A stretch of DNA of 19,838 nucleotides from Belnapia sp. (GTDB lineage: Bacteria; Pseudomonadota; Alphaproteobacteria; Acetobacterales; Acetobacteraceae), in assembly GCA_028291445.1 (NCBI GenBank), contig JAQGIA010000457.1:1-19838 (forward strand), given 5' to 3'. Of this stretch, positions 7,892 through 15,890 are shown piece by piece (within the stretch, counting starts at the first letter, position 1; the number at the start of each line of letters is the position of its first letter). The translations under genes were made by a program, and so were the position numbers. The notes beneath the pieces are model-generated. The model saw only the letters and a program-made list of their open reading frames with translations. It was not told the DNA's origin and made no database searches.

Positions 7892-8515
7892 ATGGGCCTG
7901 CTCGCCCTGTTCCGCCGCAAGCCGCATGAGCGCAGCGGCTTCGAACTCTACGGCGCCGCCGTCGCCGCGGCGCGGGACCCCTGGTTCTTCCGGGCGCTCG
8001 ACGTGCCGGATACGCTGGACGGCCGGTTCGACGTGGTCGGGCTGCATGTGGCGCTGCTGATCCGCCGGCTGCGCCAGGACCCCGACCCGCGCGGCGCCGC
8101 CCTGGCCCAGGCGGTCTTCGATGCGATGTTCGCCGACATGGACATGAACCTGCGGGAGATGGGGGTCAGCGACCTGACCGTCGGCAAGCGGGTGAAGCGG
8201 ATGTGGGAAGCCTTCCACGGCCGTTGCCTGGCTTATGAGGCAGCACTGGACGCCGGCGATCCGGTGGCGCTGGCGACCGCGATCGAGCGCAACGTCTGGC
8301 GGGCCGAGGCGCCCGCGGCGCCGCCACCGGCCGCGGCCCTGGCCATGGCGCGGCATGTGGCACGCACCGCCACCGCCCTGGCCGGCCTGCCGCTGGCCAA
8401 TCTGCTGCGCGGCGAGGCCCGCTTCCCGGCGCCGCCATCCGGCCTTGACGAGGTCCCCTCGCCCGCCCCGGCTACCCCCTCCCCCCTTCGCGTCGAGATC
8501 GGCCATGCCCCCTGA
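7892..8515 (+). CDS. Ubiquinol-cytochrome c chaperone family protein (Cbp3/UQCC1-like)
   Basis: A 207-residue protein of the Cbp3 family, which in mitochondria assists cytochrome b synthesis and bc1 complex assembly and in alphaproteobacteria is a conserved cytosolic or membrane-associated homologue. The family core is visible: 'LYGAAVAAARDPWFF' (20-34), 'GRFDVVGLHVALLIRRL' (44-60), 'AQAVFDAMFADMDMNLREMG' (72-91) and 'VGKRVKRMWEAFHGR' (97-111). The C-terminal 60 residues are Ala/Pro-rich and not conserved in style. The start ATG at 7892 has GAGGA about 13 nt upstream; the frame is open to 7835 but that extension lacks family features. The stop overlaps the DUF177 start by 11 bp, a common alphaproteobacterial pairing. 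Confidence 0.9.
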   Translation: MGLLALFRRKPHERSGFELYGAAVAAARDPWFFRALDVPDTLDGRFDVVGLHVALLIRRLRQDPDPRGAALAQAVFDAMFADMDMNLREMGVSDLTVGKRVKRMWEAFHGRCLAYEAALDAGDPVALATAIERNVWRAEAPAAPPPAAALAMARHVARTATALAGLPLANLLRGEARFPAPPSGLDEVPSPAPATPSPLRVEIGHAP

Positions 8516-9089
8516 CGACAAGCACCCTGAAGATATGCTTCCTGAAGATATGCTTCCTGAAGGCCAGGCCCCGGCGGAGCCGGCGCTGGTCCTGCCCGAA
8601 TTCCATCGCCCGGTGACGCTCGGCACCATCGGCCAGGGTGGCCACAGCGGCCGGCGGCTGGTGCTGGAGGCGACGCCGGCGGAATGCGCGGCGCTCGCCG
8701 CCCGCTTCGATATCCTCGGTCTCGACCGGCTGACCGCTACCCTGGAGCTGACGCCTGAGGAGAAAGGCACGGTCCGGGTGGCGGGGCGGCTGGTCGCCAG
8801 CCTGACCCAGGCCTGCGTCGTCAGCCTCGCGCCGGTCCATCAGTCGATCGACGAGCCGGTTGCCTGCCGCCTGCTGCCGCCCGGCCGCGCCCCGGCCGAT
8901 GGGCCGGACGACCTCGACGAGATCGAAAGCCCGGACGGCATCGCCGACCTGGGCGAGGTGGTGGCGGAGCTGCTCGCCCTGGCGCTCGATCCTTATCCGC
9001 GCGCCCCGGCGGCGGTGCTGCCGGAAGGCTTCGGCGGCGCGGTCAGCGGTGGCTTCGCCGCGCTGGCCGCGCTGCGTCGCAAGATTTGA
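8505..9089 (+). CDS. DUF177 (YceD) family protein
   Basis: A 194-residue DUF177/YceD protein. The family core includes 'FDILGLDRLTATLELTPEEK', 'VRVAGRLVASLTQACVVSLA' with the usual single cysteine, 'PVHQSIDEPV', and an acidic 'DDLDEIESPDGIADLGEVVA' followed by 'ELLALALDPYPRAP'. YceD-type proteins sit before rpmF in most bacteria and are implicated in 23S rRNA handling in plants and bacteria; the exact role is not settled. The N-terminus carries two identical PEDML pentapeptides (residues 8-17) not seen in the family core; each contains a methionine, so ATGs at 8535 and 8550 are possible alternative starts. The gene overlaps the Cbp3-like gene by 11 bp and is 88 bp before rpmF. Confidence 0.92.
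   Translation: MPPDDKHPEDMLPEDMLPEGQAPAEPALVLPEFHRPVTLGTIGQGGHSGRRLVLEATPAECAALAARFDILGLDRLTATLELTPEEKGTVRVAGRLVASLTQACVVSLAPVHQSIDEPVACRLLPPGRAPADGPDDLDEIESPDGIADLGEVVAELLALALDPYPRAPAAVLPEGFGGAVSGGFAALAALRRKI
8514..8573. repeat. Short tandem repeat, two perfect 15-bp units with degenerate flanks, coding
   Basis: The unit gaagatatgcttcct occurs twice without a mismatch at 8529-8543 and 8544-8558. The 15-mers before (8514-8528) and after (8559-8573) are degenerate members of the same period. The array encodes PEDML units at the N-terminus of the DUF177 protein and keeps the frame. Confidence 0.85.
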
Positions 9090-9098
9090 GGCATCGCC

Positions 9099-9127
9099 TT
9101 GCGTATGGGGGGGGGCGGTGCTACAGC
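9099..9127 (+). promoter_or_regulatory. Possible promoter of rpmF
   Basis: TTGCGT (9099-9104) and TACAGC (9122-9127) are separated by 17 bp in the 88-bp gap before rpmF. The spacer holds a run of nine Gs. The boxes resemble a sigma-70-type alphaproteobacterial promoter. The call rests on the match and spacing alone. Confidence 0.4.
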
Positions 9128-9177
9128 CCCGCGCTCCCGTTGAACCGCCTCGTGTGTTGTAAGAAAGGCTCGGCGCC

Positions 9178-9381
9178 ATGGCCGTCCCGAAGAAAAAAGT
9201 TTCGCCCTCCCGTGCCGGCATGCGTCGCAGCCATCAGGCCCTGACCAGCATGGCCCACGCGGAATGCCCGAATTGCGGTGAATTGAAGCGTCCGCATCAT
9301 GTCTGCTCCTCCTGCGGGCATTACGATGGCCGGGAGGTGGTGCCTGCCGGTGATGCGCTGAAGGCCGCTATCCGCTCCTGA
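9178..9381 (+). CDS. rpmF: 50S ribosomal protein bL32
   Basis: A 67-residue ribosomal protein of the large subunit. It starts with the typical basic '[20 protein letters not shown]' and carries a zinc ribbon with Cys30-x2-Cys33 and Cys43-x2-Cys46, so this is the zinc-binding (C+) form. The length matches alphaproteobacterial bL32. A ribosome site (AAAGG) lies about 10 nt before the ATG. The gene is followed 35 bp later by plsX in the same direction, the usual linkage of ribosome and membrane lipid synthesis genes. Confidence 0.98.
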   Translation: MAVPKKKVSPSRAGMRRSHQALTSMAHAECPNCGELKRPHHVCSSCGHYDGREVVPAGDALKAAIRS

Positions 9382-9416
9382 TAGGCGGCCGGCACCCCAG
9401 CGGGACTGAGCCGCCC

Positions 9417-10457
9417 ATGTCGGAAAGCTTTGCCCTGGCGATCGATGCCATGGGTGGCGACAACGCACCCGATATCGTGCTGGACGGTATGGAACTGGCC
9501 GCGGAACGTCATCCGCAGGCCCGCTTCCTGCTGGTCGGCGACGAGGTCCGCATCGGTGCCATGCTGGCCCGCCGCCCCCGCGCGGCCAAGGCCTGCATGC
9601 TCCGCCATGCGCGGGATGTGATTTCCGCCGAGATGAAGCCGACCGCGGCGCTGCGGCAAGGCAAGCAAAGCTCGATGCGGATCGCCATCGACTCGGTGGC
9701 CTGCGGCGAATCGGCCGGCGTGGTCTCGGCCGGCAATACCGGTGCGCTGATGGCCCTGGCCAAGATCGTGGTGAAGACCCTGCCGGAGATCGACCGGCCG
9801 GCGCTCGCCGCCATCGCGCCCTCGGCCCGGGGCGACGTGGTCATGCTCGACCTCGGCGCGAATATCCAATGCGACGCCCGCAACCTGGTCGAATTCGCCA
9901 TCATGGGCGAGAGCTTCGCCCGGGCCGTGCTCGGCCTGAACGCGCCGACCTTCGGCCTGCTGAACGTCGGCTCCGAGGAGCTGAAGGGCGACGACCGGGT
10001 GCGCGCCGCCGCCGAGATCCTGCGGGAATGCCATATCGGCGCCAATTTCCATGGCTTCATCGAAGGCCACGACATCGCCGCCGGCACCGTCGACGTGGTG
10101 GTGACCGATGGCTTCACCGGTAATATCGCGCTGAAGACCGGCGAGGGTGCGTTGAAGCTGATGCGTGACCTGCTGCGCCAGGTCTTCACCAGCAGCGTCC
10201 CGGCCCGGATGGGCTATCTGCTCGCCCGGCCGGCGCTCGACCGGCTGCGTGAATGGATGGACCCGCGGCGCTACAACGGCGCCATCCTGCTCGGCCTCAA
10301 CGGAGTCGTGGTCAAAAGCCATGGCGGCACCGATGCGACCGGCTTCGCCCATGCGGTCGATGTCGCCATGGACATGGTGACGCACCGCTTCAACGATCGG
10401 ATCCGCGAGGGCCTGGCCCTGCTCGCCAAGCCGGTCGCCGCACCCGCTCCCCCCTGA
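9417..10457 (+). CDS. plsX: Phosphate acyltransferase PlsX
   Basis: A 346-residue PlsX, which turns acyl-ACP into acyl-phosphate for the first acyl transfer in phospholipid synthesis at the inner membrane. Family motifs are 'AIDAMGGDNAP' (8-18), 'VVSAGNTGALMALAKIVVKT', 'VMLDLGANIQCDARNLVEFA', 'GLLNVGSEELKGDDRVRAAA' and 'VVVTDGFTGNIALKTGEGAL'. The length is normal (about 330-350). It lies between rpmF and fabH as in many proteobacteria; the 111 bp before fabH show no gene and no strong hairpin. Confidence 0.98.
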   Translation: MSESFALAIDAMGGDNAPDIVLDGMELAAERHPQARFLLVGDEVRIGAMLARRPRAAKACMLRHARDVISAEMKPTAALRQGKQSSMRIAIDSVACGESAGVVSAGNTGALMALAKIVVKTLPEIDRPALAAIAPSARGDVVMLDLGANIQCDARNLVEFAIMGESFARAVLGLNAPTFGLLNVGSEELKGDDRVRAAAEILRECHIGANFHGFIEGHDIAAGTVDVVVTDGFTGNIALKTGEGALKLMRDLLRQVFTSSVPARMGYLLARPALDRLREWMDPRRYNGAILLGLNGVVVKSHGGTDATGFAHAVDVAMDMVTHRFNDRIREGLALLAKPVAAPAPP

Positions 10458-10568
10458 GGGCCTGCAGGTGGGAGGTCACGCCAAGGTGCCGCAAGCGCCG
10501 GCAGCGGATCACCGACACGGGCAGCCCTTGGTCGATTCGAGTCCTGCAATGCTCCTGAGGCAAGCGCC

Positions 10569-11552
10569 ATGGCGATGATACGAAGCCTGATCGCCGGTTG
10601 CGGCGGCTACCTGCCGGAACGCTGCGTGCCCAATGCGGCGCTGGCGGCCGAATTCGGCATCGAGACCTCGGATGAGTGGATCGTCGAGCGGACCGGCATC
10701 CGCCAGCGGCATATCGCCGCCCCGGGCGAGACCGCTTCCGCCATGGGCAGCGCCGCGGCGCGCCAGGCATTGGAGCGGGCCGGGATCGAGGCCGCCTCGG
10801 TCGATGCCATCATCGTCGCCACCGCCACGCCGGACAGCGCCTTCCCCGCCACAGCCGTGCGCATCCAGCAGCAGCTCGGCATCACCCAAGGCTTCGCCTT
10901 CGACATTGCGGCCGCCTGCACCGGCTTCGTCTATGCGCTCAGCATGGCCGATGCGTTGATCCGCACCGGCCAGGCCCGCTGCGTCCTGGTGATCGGCACC
11001 GAGGTCTTCTCCCGCATCCTCGACTGGACCGACCGCGGCACCTGCGTGCTGTTCGGCGACGGCGCCGGCGCGGTGGTGGTCACCGCCGGCCAGGGCGAGG
11101 GCACCGCGGCGGATCGGGGCATCCTCTCGACCCATCTGCATGCCGATGGGCGGCACGGCGACATCCTGCTGGTCGATGGTGGCGTGGGTTCGACCGGCGG
11201 CACCGGGCTGCTCCGGATGGCCGGCAAGGAGGTCTTCCGCCACGCCGTTTCCAAGCTGGCCGCGGTGGTCGACGAGGCCCTGGCGGCCAATGGCCTGACC
11301 CATGCCGATATCCGCTGGCTGGTGCCGCACCAAGCCAATCTCCGCATCATCGAGGCCATGGGCCGGAAGCTGAACCTGCCGCGCGAGCGGGTGGTGGTGA
11401 CGGTCGATCGCCACGCCAATACCTCCGCCGCCTCCATCCCGCTGGCCCTGGCCGAGGCGGCCGGGCACGGGCTGATCGAGCGCGGCGACCTGGTGGCGCT
11501 GGAAGCCATCGGCGGCGGGCTGACCTGGGGCGCCGCGCTCGTCCGCTTCTGA
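10569..11552 (+). CDS. fabH: Beta-ketoacyl-ACP synthase III FabH
   Basis: A 327-residue FabH, which condenses acetyl-CoA with malonyl-ACP to start type II fatty acid synthesis in the cytoplasm. The catalytic triad is in place: Cys117 in '[13 protein letters not shown]', His254 in '[16 protein letters not shown]' and Asn284 in '[14 protein letters not shown]'. Substrate-site residues '[15 protein letters not shown]' (35-49) are also present. Length is as expected. A GAGG lies about 9 nt before the ATG at 10569; ATG at 10575 is an alternative two codons on. It follows plsX and precedes ihfA. Confidence 0.98.
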   Translation: MAMIRSLIAGCGGYLPERCVPNAALAAEFGIETSDEWIVERTGIRQRHIAAPGETASAMGSAAARQALERAGIEAASVDAIIVATATPDSAFPATAVRIQQQLGITQGFAFDIAAACTGFVYALSMADALIRTGQARCVLVIGTEVFSRILDWTDRGTCVLFGDGAGAVVVTAGQGEGTAADRGILSTHLHADGRHGDILLVDGGVGSTGGTGLLRMAGKEVFRHAVSKLAAVVDEALAANGLTHADIRWLVPHQANLRIIEAMGRKLNLPRERVVVTVDRHANTSAASIPLALAEAAGHGLIERGDLVALEAIGGGLTWGAALVRF

Positions 11553-11661
11553 ACTGCGACATTCCGGACACGGTGTGGCAGTTTCGTCTCGCCGCAGTTG
11601 ACGCTAGTGGTCGATACGGGTTTCCTAACGGTCAGAATGGCTTGCAGGAACCAGTTGCCGG

Positions 11662-11976
11662 ATGAATACGCTCACGCGCGCGAACCTGGCCGAGGCGATC
11701 TACAGCCAGGTTGGGCTGTCGCGAAATGAATCGGCGGCCTTGCTCGAATCCGTGCTGGAACGGGTCTCCGGCGCCCTGGCGGCGGGCGAGGCGGTGAAGA
11801 TTTCCGCCTTCGGGACCTTCATGGTGCGGCATAAGGGCCAGCGTGTCGGCCGTAACCCGAAGACCGGGGTCGAGGTGCCGATCCTGCCGCGCAAGGTGCT
11901 GTCCTTCCGGCCATCCCAGGTGCTGAAGGCCCGTATCAACGGCCAGGCCCTGCCCGATGGAGACGATGCCGCATGA
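11662..11976 (+). CDS. ihfA: Integration host factor subunit alpha
   Basis: A 104-residue HU/IHF-family DNA-bending protein; IHF works as a heterodimer with IhfB. Features are '[20 protein letters not shown]', '[20 protein letters not shown]' and the arm tip '[12 protein letters not shown]', where Pro66 is the residue that wedges between base pairs. The alpha assignment follows from the family-typical N-terminus and from its place right before the MerR regulator, as in alphaproteobacteria. A TTGACG at 11598-11603 in the 109-bp gap after fabH could be a -35 box, but I see no good -10 partner. The stop overlaps the MerR start by 4 bp (ATGA). Confidence 0.95.
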   Translation: MNTLTRANLAEAIYSQVGLSRNESAALLESVLERVSGALAAGEAVKISAFGTFMVRHKGQRVGRNPKTGVEVPILPRKVLSFRPSQVLKARINGQALPDGDDAA

Positions 11977-12356
11977 GCGGCGCCATCCCGGCCCGCCCCC
12001 GCAAGGCCCCCACCGCCTTCCGCACCATCAGCGAGGTCGCCGACGACCTGCATATCCCGCAGCATGTGCTGCGCTTCTGGGAAACCAAATTCCCCCAGCT
12101 CAAGCCGTTGAAGCGCGGCGGCGGCCGGCGCTACTACCGGCCGGAGGATATCGGCCTGCTGCGCCGCATCTCCGACCTGCTTTATACCCAGGGCTATACC
12201 ATCAAGGGCGTGCAGCGCCTGCTGCGGGAGGGTGGGCTGGCCGATGCCGAGCTGCCGATGCCCGAGCCGGTGGAAGCAGGCCCGGACACGCTGCGGGCCA
12301 TCCTCGACGACCTCGAGGATCTGGCCGAGGAGATGCACGCGCTGGCGGGCCGGTAG
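11973..12356 (+). CDS. MerR family transcriptional regulator
   Basis: A 127-residue regulator with an N-terminal MerR winged helix (about residues 18-85): '[20 protein letters not shown]', '[20 protein letters not shown]' and '[14 protein letters not shown]'. There is no cysteine cluster for metal binding, and the short acidic C-terminal helix ('[20 protein letters not shown]') probably mediates dimerisation. This is the small MerR-type gene found directly behind ihfA across alphaproteobacteria; its targets are not well known. It is translationally coupled to ihfA through ATGA. The stop TAG lies inside the tandem repeat at 12351-12404 and is repeated three more times in frame. Confidence 0.95.
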   Translation: MSGAIPARPRKAPTAFRTISEVADDLHIPQHVLRFWETKFPQLKPLKRGGGRRYYRPEDIGLLRRISDLLYTQGYTIKGVQRLLREGGLADAELPMPEPVEAGPDTLRAILDDLEDLAEEMHALAGR

Positions 12357-12404
12357 CTGGTGGGGCGGTAGCTGGTGGGCCAGTAGCTAGCGCGGTAGCC
12401 AACG
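12351..12404. repeat. Short tandem repeat overlapping the MerR stop codon, with four in-frame TAGs
   Basis: Units are cggtagctggtgggg (12351-12365), cggtagctggtgggc (12366-12380), cagtagctagcg (12381-12392) and cggtagccaacg (12393-12404). All unit lengths are multiples of three, so the MerR stop TAG (12354-12356) recurs in frame at 12369, 12384 and 12396. The array fills the whole 53-bp space between the convergent MerR and solute-binding protein genes. Confidence 0.88.
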
Positions 12405-12409
12405 CCGGC

Positions 12410-14035
12410 CTACTCCATCCGCACCGTGGTCAGGTCCTGGATCCAGTTCCGCGCCTGGACGAAGCCCTTCACCCGCGCCGACATCGCCCGTGGGTTCATG
12501 TCATGCACCACCCAGAGCCAGGTGGCGTCCTCCACCATGCGGGCATGCAGCTCAGCCAGCAGCGCGTCCTGCCGCACCGGGTCGAATTCGGCCCGGATGG
12601 CATTGGCCAGCCGGTCGAATTCCGGCACCCGGACATTGCCCCAGTTGTTGCCGCGGGGGGCGATCTTGTCGCTGGCCAGCACGCTGACGAAGCCGAAATC
12701 CGGGTCCACCCAGGACCAGGAATTGTTCAGCCCATGGATGCCCGCCTGCTCCGGCGACTGCGCCCCCAGGCTGCGGCGCTGGGTCATGGTGGACCAGTCG
12801 ATCACCTCGAAGCTGACCTCGACGCCGACCGCCCGCAGCATCTCCTGCATCGCCTCGTTCATGATCTGCGGCTGCATCTGGCCGGAGCCGGAAGGGCTGA
12901 TGGTGACGCGCATCCGCAGCGGGTTGCGCGGGCCATAGCCAGCCTCGGCCAGCAGCCGCTTCGCCTCGGCTGGGTCATAGGTCACCCGCCAGCCAGGCGT
13001 GCCGAACCAGGGATGGTCGGGCGGCACCTGCCCCACCGCCGGAATGCCGAAGCCGCCGAGCAGCCCGGCGATGCCCTCCCGGTCGATCGCCAGGTTCACC
13101 GCCCGCCGTAGCCGGAGATCGTTGAAGGGCGAGCCATCCACCCGGCTGAGCATCCAGGGCCAGGTATGCTGGTAGCTGTTCACCACGATCTGCAGCCCGG
13201 CCTGGCGCAGCTTTGGCGCGGCGTCGGGGGGTGGGGCCTCGATCCAGTCGACCTGGTTCGAGAGCAGCGCGGCGACTCGGGTATTGGCGTCCGGGATGGG
13301 CAGCAGCACCAGCCTATCGGTCTGCGGCACCCGGGCCTGGTCCCAGTAGCCGGGGTTCTTCACCAGCTCCAGCCGCTGGCGGGGCATCAGGCGGTCGAAG
13401 CGCCAGGGACCGGTGCCGGACGGACTGCGCGAAAAGGCCTCCCAGCTGCGCCCCAGCTTCTCCCATTGGGCCGGCGAGGAGAAGAAGATCCGGGCGAAGT
13501 ACCAGGGCACCAGCGCATCAGGGGTCTTGGTGACGATGGCGACGGTCAGCGGGTCGAGCACCTCGACGCCGGCCAGCCCGTTCATCCGCCCATAGGTCTG
13601 CGCCGCCTGCCGCGCATCGTATTGCGGCGCGGCCGGGTCCATCAGCTTGGCCATGTTCCAGGCGACGGCGGCGGCATCGAAGGCCGCGCCGTCGTGGAAT
13701 TGCACGCGGGGACGCAGCTTGAAGACCCAGCGCCGCCGATCGGCCGGATCGGCTTCCCAGGACAGCGCCAGGCCGGGGATAAGGCGGGAGGCGCGATCGG
13801 CCTGCGACAGGTCCCAGCCGACCAGGCTGTCGTAGAGGGTGACGCCGGCGAAGCGCCACCCCTCCCCGCCCTGGTCCGGCTGGCCGGAGATGGCGGGGAT
13901 GTCGGAGAGCGTCATCGCCACCCGCAGCACCGTCTCGGCCGCGGCCGGGCCGGCCTGGCCCGTGGCGATGCCGAGGGACAGCGCGGCGCCCAACGCGGTG
14001 CCTATTGCGGCGCCCGATAGCCGGCGGCGCCTCAT
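12410..14035 (-). CDS. ABC transporter solute-binding protein, family 5 (peptide/nickel/opine type)
   Basis: A 541-residue periplasmic binding protein of the DppA/OppA family. A signal peptide covers about residues 1-33 (RRRR, a hydrophobic stretch, then 'GPAAAE' cleavage). The mature part has the family's 'FAGVTLYDSLVGWD', 'LIPGLALSWEADPADRRRWV', 'FKLRPRVQFHDGAAFDAAAV' and 'DLRLRRAVNLAIDREGIAGL'. The start ATG at 14035 overlaps the stop of the small AtzG-like gene by 4 bp (ATGA), so it is coupled to the amidase pair. No permease or ATPase gene is in the window: the next gene downstream is the convergent MerR, so this binding protein is an orphan in its operon. The ligand is probably a peptide or amide related to the amidase substrate, by inference from context. 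Confidence 0.92.
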   Translation of the reverse strand: MRRRRLSGAAIGTALGAALSLGIATGQAGPAAAETVLRVAMTLSDIPAISGQPDQGGEGWRFAGVTLYDSLVGWDLSQADRASRLIPGLALSWEADPADRRRWVFKLRPRVQFHDGAAFDAAAVAWNMAKLMDPAAPQYDARQAAQTYGRMNGLAGVEVLDPLTVAIVTKTPDALVPWYFARIFFSSPAQWEKLGRSWEAFSRSPSGTGPWRFDRLMPRQRLELVKNPGYWDQARVPQTDRLVLLPIPDANTRVAALLSNQVDWIEAPPPDAAPKLRQAGLQIVVNSYQHTWPWMLSRVDGSPFNDLRLRRAVNLAIDREGIAGLLGGFGIPAVGQVPPDHPWFGTPGWRVTYDPAEAKRLLAEAGYGPRNPLRMRVTISPSGSGQMQPQIMNEAMQEMLRAVGVEVSFEVIDWSTMTQRRSLGAQSPEQAGIHGLNNSWSWVDPDFGFVSVLASDKIAPRGNNWGNVRVPEFDRLANAIRAEFDPVRQDALLAELHARMVEDATWLWVVHDMNPRAMSARVKGFVQARNWIQDLTTVRME

Positions 14036-14211
14036 GGCGGCGGCACCGAAAAGGCCGCGGCCGGCTCCAGCCCCGGCGGCAGGTCGCGCGGCTGCTGCGC
14101 CAGCCCGGCCCGCATGCGAGTCGCGGCGGCGATCAACCGGGTGACCAGCGCCGGGTCCGGCGTCTCGATTCCCGCCTTCAGCAGGCAGCTCCAGGCTTCC
14201 GCTTCGGTCAT
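14032..14211 (-). CDS. Small AtzG/GatC-like (DUF4089-type) amidase partner, second copy
   Basis: A 59-residue protein beginning MTEAEAWSCLLKAGI and ending in 'LEPAAAFSVPPP'. Like the small protein at 1614-1820, it has two short amphipathic helices and an 'EP-x-x-x-F' tail near the C-terminus, the pattern of small AtzG-type partners of AtzE-type amidases. The ATG at 14211 overlaps the amidase stop (14208-14210) and its own stop overlaps the next gene's ATG, each by 4 bp, so three genes form one tightly coupled unit. The family call is from shape, tail motif and context. It is shorter than typical AtzG proteins. Confidence 0.65.
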   Translation of the reverse strand: MTEAEAWSCLLKAGIETPDPALVTRLIAAATRMRAGLAQQPRDLPPGLEPAAAFSVPPP

Positions 14212-15659
14212 GCGTCTTGCTCCTTTCCGCCGGCCGGTTCGCCCACCGGCAAGCGGCGCCAATGGCCGGTCGCCTCCTCGAAGGCATGGGCGACCCGCAG
14301 CAGGGTCGCTTCATCCGCATGGCGCGCCACGATCTGCAGCGACAGCGGCAGCCCGGCCGGGTCGAAGCCGGCGCAGACCGAGGCCGCGGGGTGGCCGCTG
14401 ACGTTCAGCACGCAGGTGGCGCTGGCCATCATGTAGTCCTGGAAGCGCGCCTCGCCCTCGGCCCAGGCCGGGACCCGGGTCATGGCGCAGGGCATCAGCA
14501 CCGCGTCGCAGAGGCGGATGGCGGCATCGGTCGCCTCGGCCATTTGCCGGCGCCAGCGCTGGGCGGTGACGTACTCCGCCCCGGAGATGGCCATGGCGCC
14601 GAGGAACTTGCCCTGCAGGGCGCGGCCCATCAGCGGCCAATGGGCGCGGATATCGGGGCCATGGATCGACAGCGCCTCGGCCGAGGAGATCGGCCGCATG
14701 CAGTCGCGGTACTGCTGCACGGTGAAGGGCACATCCACCTCCACCAGCCTGGCGCCGAGGCCGCGCAGCACCGCGGCAGCGGTCTCGAAGGCGGCGACCA
14801 CCACCGGGTCGGCCGGGAAGTCGCGCTCGTGGAAGCGCCGCAGCAGGCCGATGGTGAGGCCCTTCACCCCGTCGCCGATGCGGGCGGTGAAATCCGGCAC
14901 CGGCAGGCCGAGGCTGGTCGGGTCGGCCGGGTCGTGGCCGGCCAGGATGTTCATCGCCATCGCCGCATCGCGCGCCCGGCGGGTCAGCGGCCCGGCGACA
15001 TCCAGCGTATAGGCATTGGGCAGGATCCCGGCCCGGCTGAGCCGCCCGTAGGTCGGCTTCAGCCCATGCAGCCCATGCACCGCCGCCGGCAGCCGGACCG
15101 AGCCGCCGGTATCCGAGCCGAGGCCGAGGGCGCAGAAGCCGGCGGCGACCGCCACCCCCGTGCCATTGGAGGAGCCGGCGGTGTAATAGGCCGGATTCCA
15201 GGCATTGTTCGGCGGCGGCAGGAACAGGTCTTCCTGCAGCTCGCCGGTGCCGGTGCCGTATTCCCAGGTATTGTGCTTGCCGATGAGGATGCCGCCCGCC
15301 GCCTGCAAGCGCGCATGCAGGGTGGCATCGGTCCGCGGCACATGGCCGCGCCGGACGCGGGAGGCGGCGGTGGTCGGGATGCCGGCGGTGTCGTAGTTGT
15401 CCTTCAGCCCATAGGGAATGCCGTGCAGCGGAGTGCGCGGGCCGCCGGCCATGATCTCGGCCTCGGCGGTGCGGGCGGCGGCCATGGCGGCATCCGCCAG
15501 CAGGGTCACATGCGCATGCAGGGCGCCGTCCAGCGCCTCGATGCGGCGGAGCACGGCGGCGGTCAGCTCGACCGGCGAGAGGGCGCGGCGGGCGATCAGC
15601 GCGCTGGCCTCGGCCAGGCCCAGGCGAGCGGGGTCGGTGGCGGCGATGCTGTCGGGCAT
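14208..15659 (-). CDS. Amidase signature (AS) family hydrolase, second copy
   Basis: A 483-residue amidase signature enzyme. With the ATG at 15659 as residue 1, the triad is Lys86 ('YGLKDNYDT'), cis-Ser163 ('AGSSNGTG', a variant of the usual GGSSGG loop) and nucleophile Ser187 ('GSDTGGSVRLP'), 24 residues apart. The N-terminal 'GLAEASALIARRALSPVELT' is typical of the family. A TTG at 15728 directly behind GAGGAGG would add 23 residues, but the spacing is too short for a good start, so 15659 was preferred although its own ribosome site is weak. It shares only the family core with the amidase at 172-1617, so the two are paralogues and not a recent duplication. The coupled binding protein suggests an imported substrate. 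Confidence 0.92.
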   Translation of the reverse strand: MPDSIAATDPARLGLAEASALIARRALSPVELTAAVLRRIEALDGALHAHVTLLADAAMAAARTAEAEIMAGGPRTPLHGIPYGLKDNYDTAGIPTTAASRVRRGHVPRTDATLHARLQAAGGILIGKHNTWEYGTGTGELQEDLFLPPPNNAWNPAYYTAGSSNGTGVAVAAGFCALGLGSDTGGSVRLPAAVHGLHGLKPTYGRLSRAGILPNAYTLDVAGPLTRRARDAAMAMNILAGHDPADPTSLGLPVPDFTARIGDGVKGLTIGLLRRFHERDFPADPVVVAAFETAAAVLRGLGARLVEVDVPFTVQQYRDCMRPISSAEALSIHGPDIRAHWPLMGRALQGKFLGAMAISGAEYVTAQRWRRQMAEATDAAIRLCDAVLMPCAMTRVPAWAEGEARFQDYMMASATCVLNVSGHPAASVCAGFDPAGLPLSLQIVARHADEATLLRVAHAFEEATGHWRRLPVGEPAGGKEQDA

Positions 15660-15890
15660 CAGCGGCGACCGGGCGGGATGGGTCGCGGCCGGATAGATGG
15701 GTGCGGGCTTGGGTCGGGGCGCAAGCAATCCTCCTCGGATCGGCTCGGCCGGCGCTGCTGTTCTCTCCCGCTGCGGTGATACTCATTCCTGCCGGGCCGG
15801 GGCGCAAGGGGCGCCACCAAAGGGGCCCACCAGGGAGTGGCTAAGCGGGGGCTAGGCGGGGGCGCCCCTTGGTGCTATCTCGCGCGGCAA
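15660..15890. other. Intergenic region between the second amidase and tRNA-Pro
   Basis: No gene is visible. CACCAAAGGGGC (15815-15826) and GCCCCTTGGTG (15864-15874) form an imperfect inverted repeat with a one-base bulge. GGCGC and GCGCC (15801-15805 and 15811-15815) can form a small hairpin. A GCTATCTC at about 15874-15881 lies some 10 nt before the tRNA and could be its -10 box, without a clear -35 partner. Confidence 0.4.

Noticed and set aside
9104..9115. Run of nine Gs before rpmF as a phase-variation tract
   Set aside because: It is in the 17-bp spacer of a possible promoter and could change spacing, but nine Gs in a GC-rich genome and an essential gene make phase variation unlikely; no further sign seen.
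9321..10385. A 354-codon minus-strand open frame opposite plsX
   Set aside because: Antisense shadow; PlsX motifs are clear on the plus strand.
11598..11626. Promoter for ihfA (TTGACG and TTTCCT)
   Set aside because: The -35 is good but the -10 is poor; noted in the ihfA entry and not called.
14217..15779. A 520-codon plus-strand open frame opposite the second amidase
   Set aside because: Composition is low-complexity Gly/Arg/His and the opposite strand carries the amidase triad.
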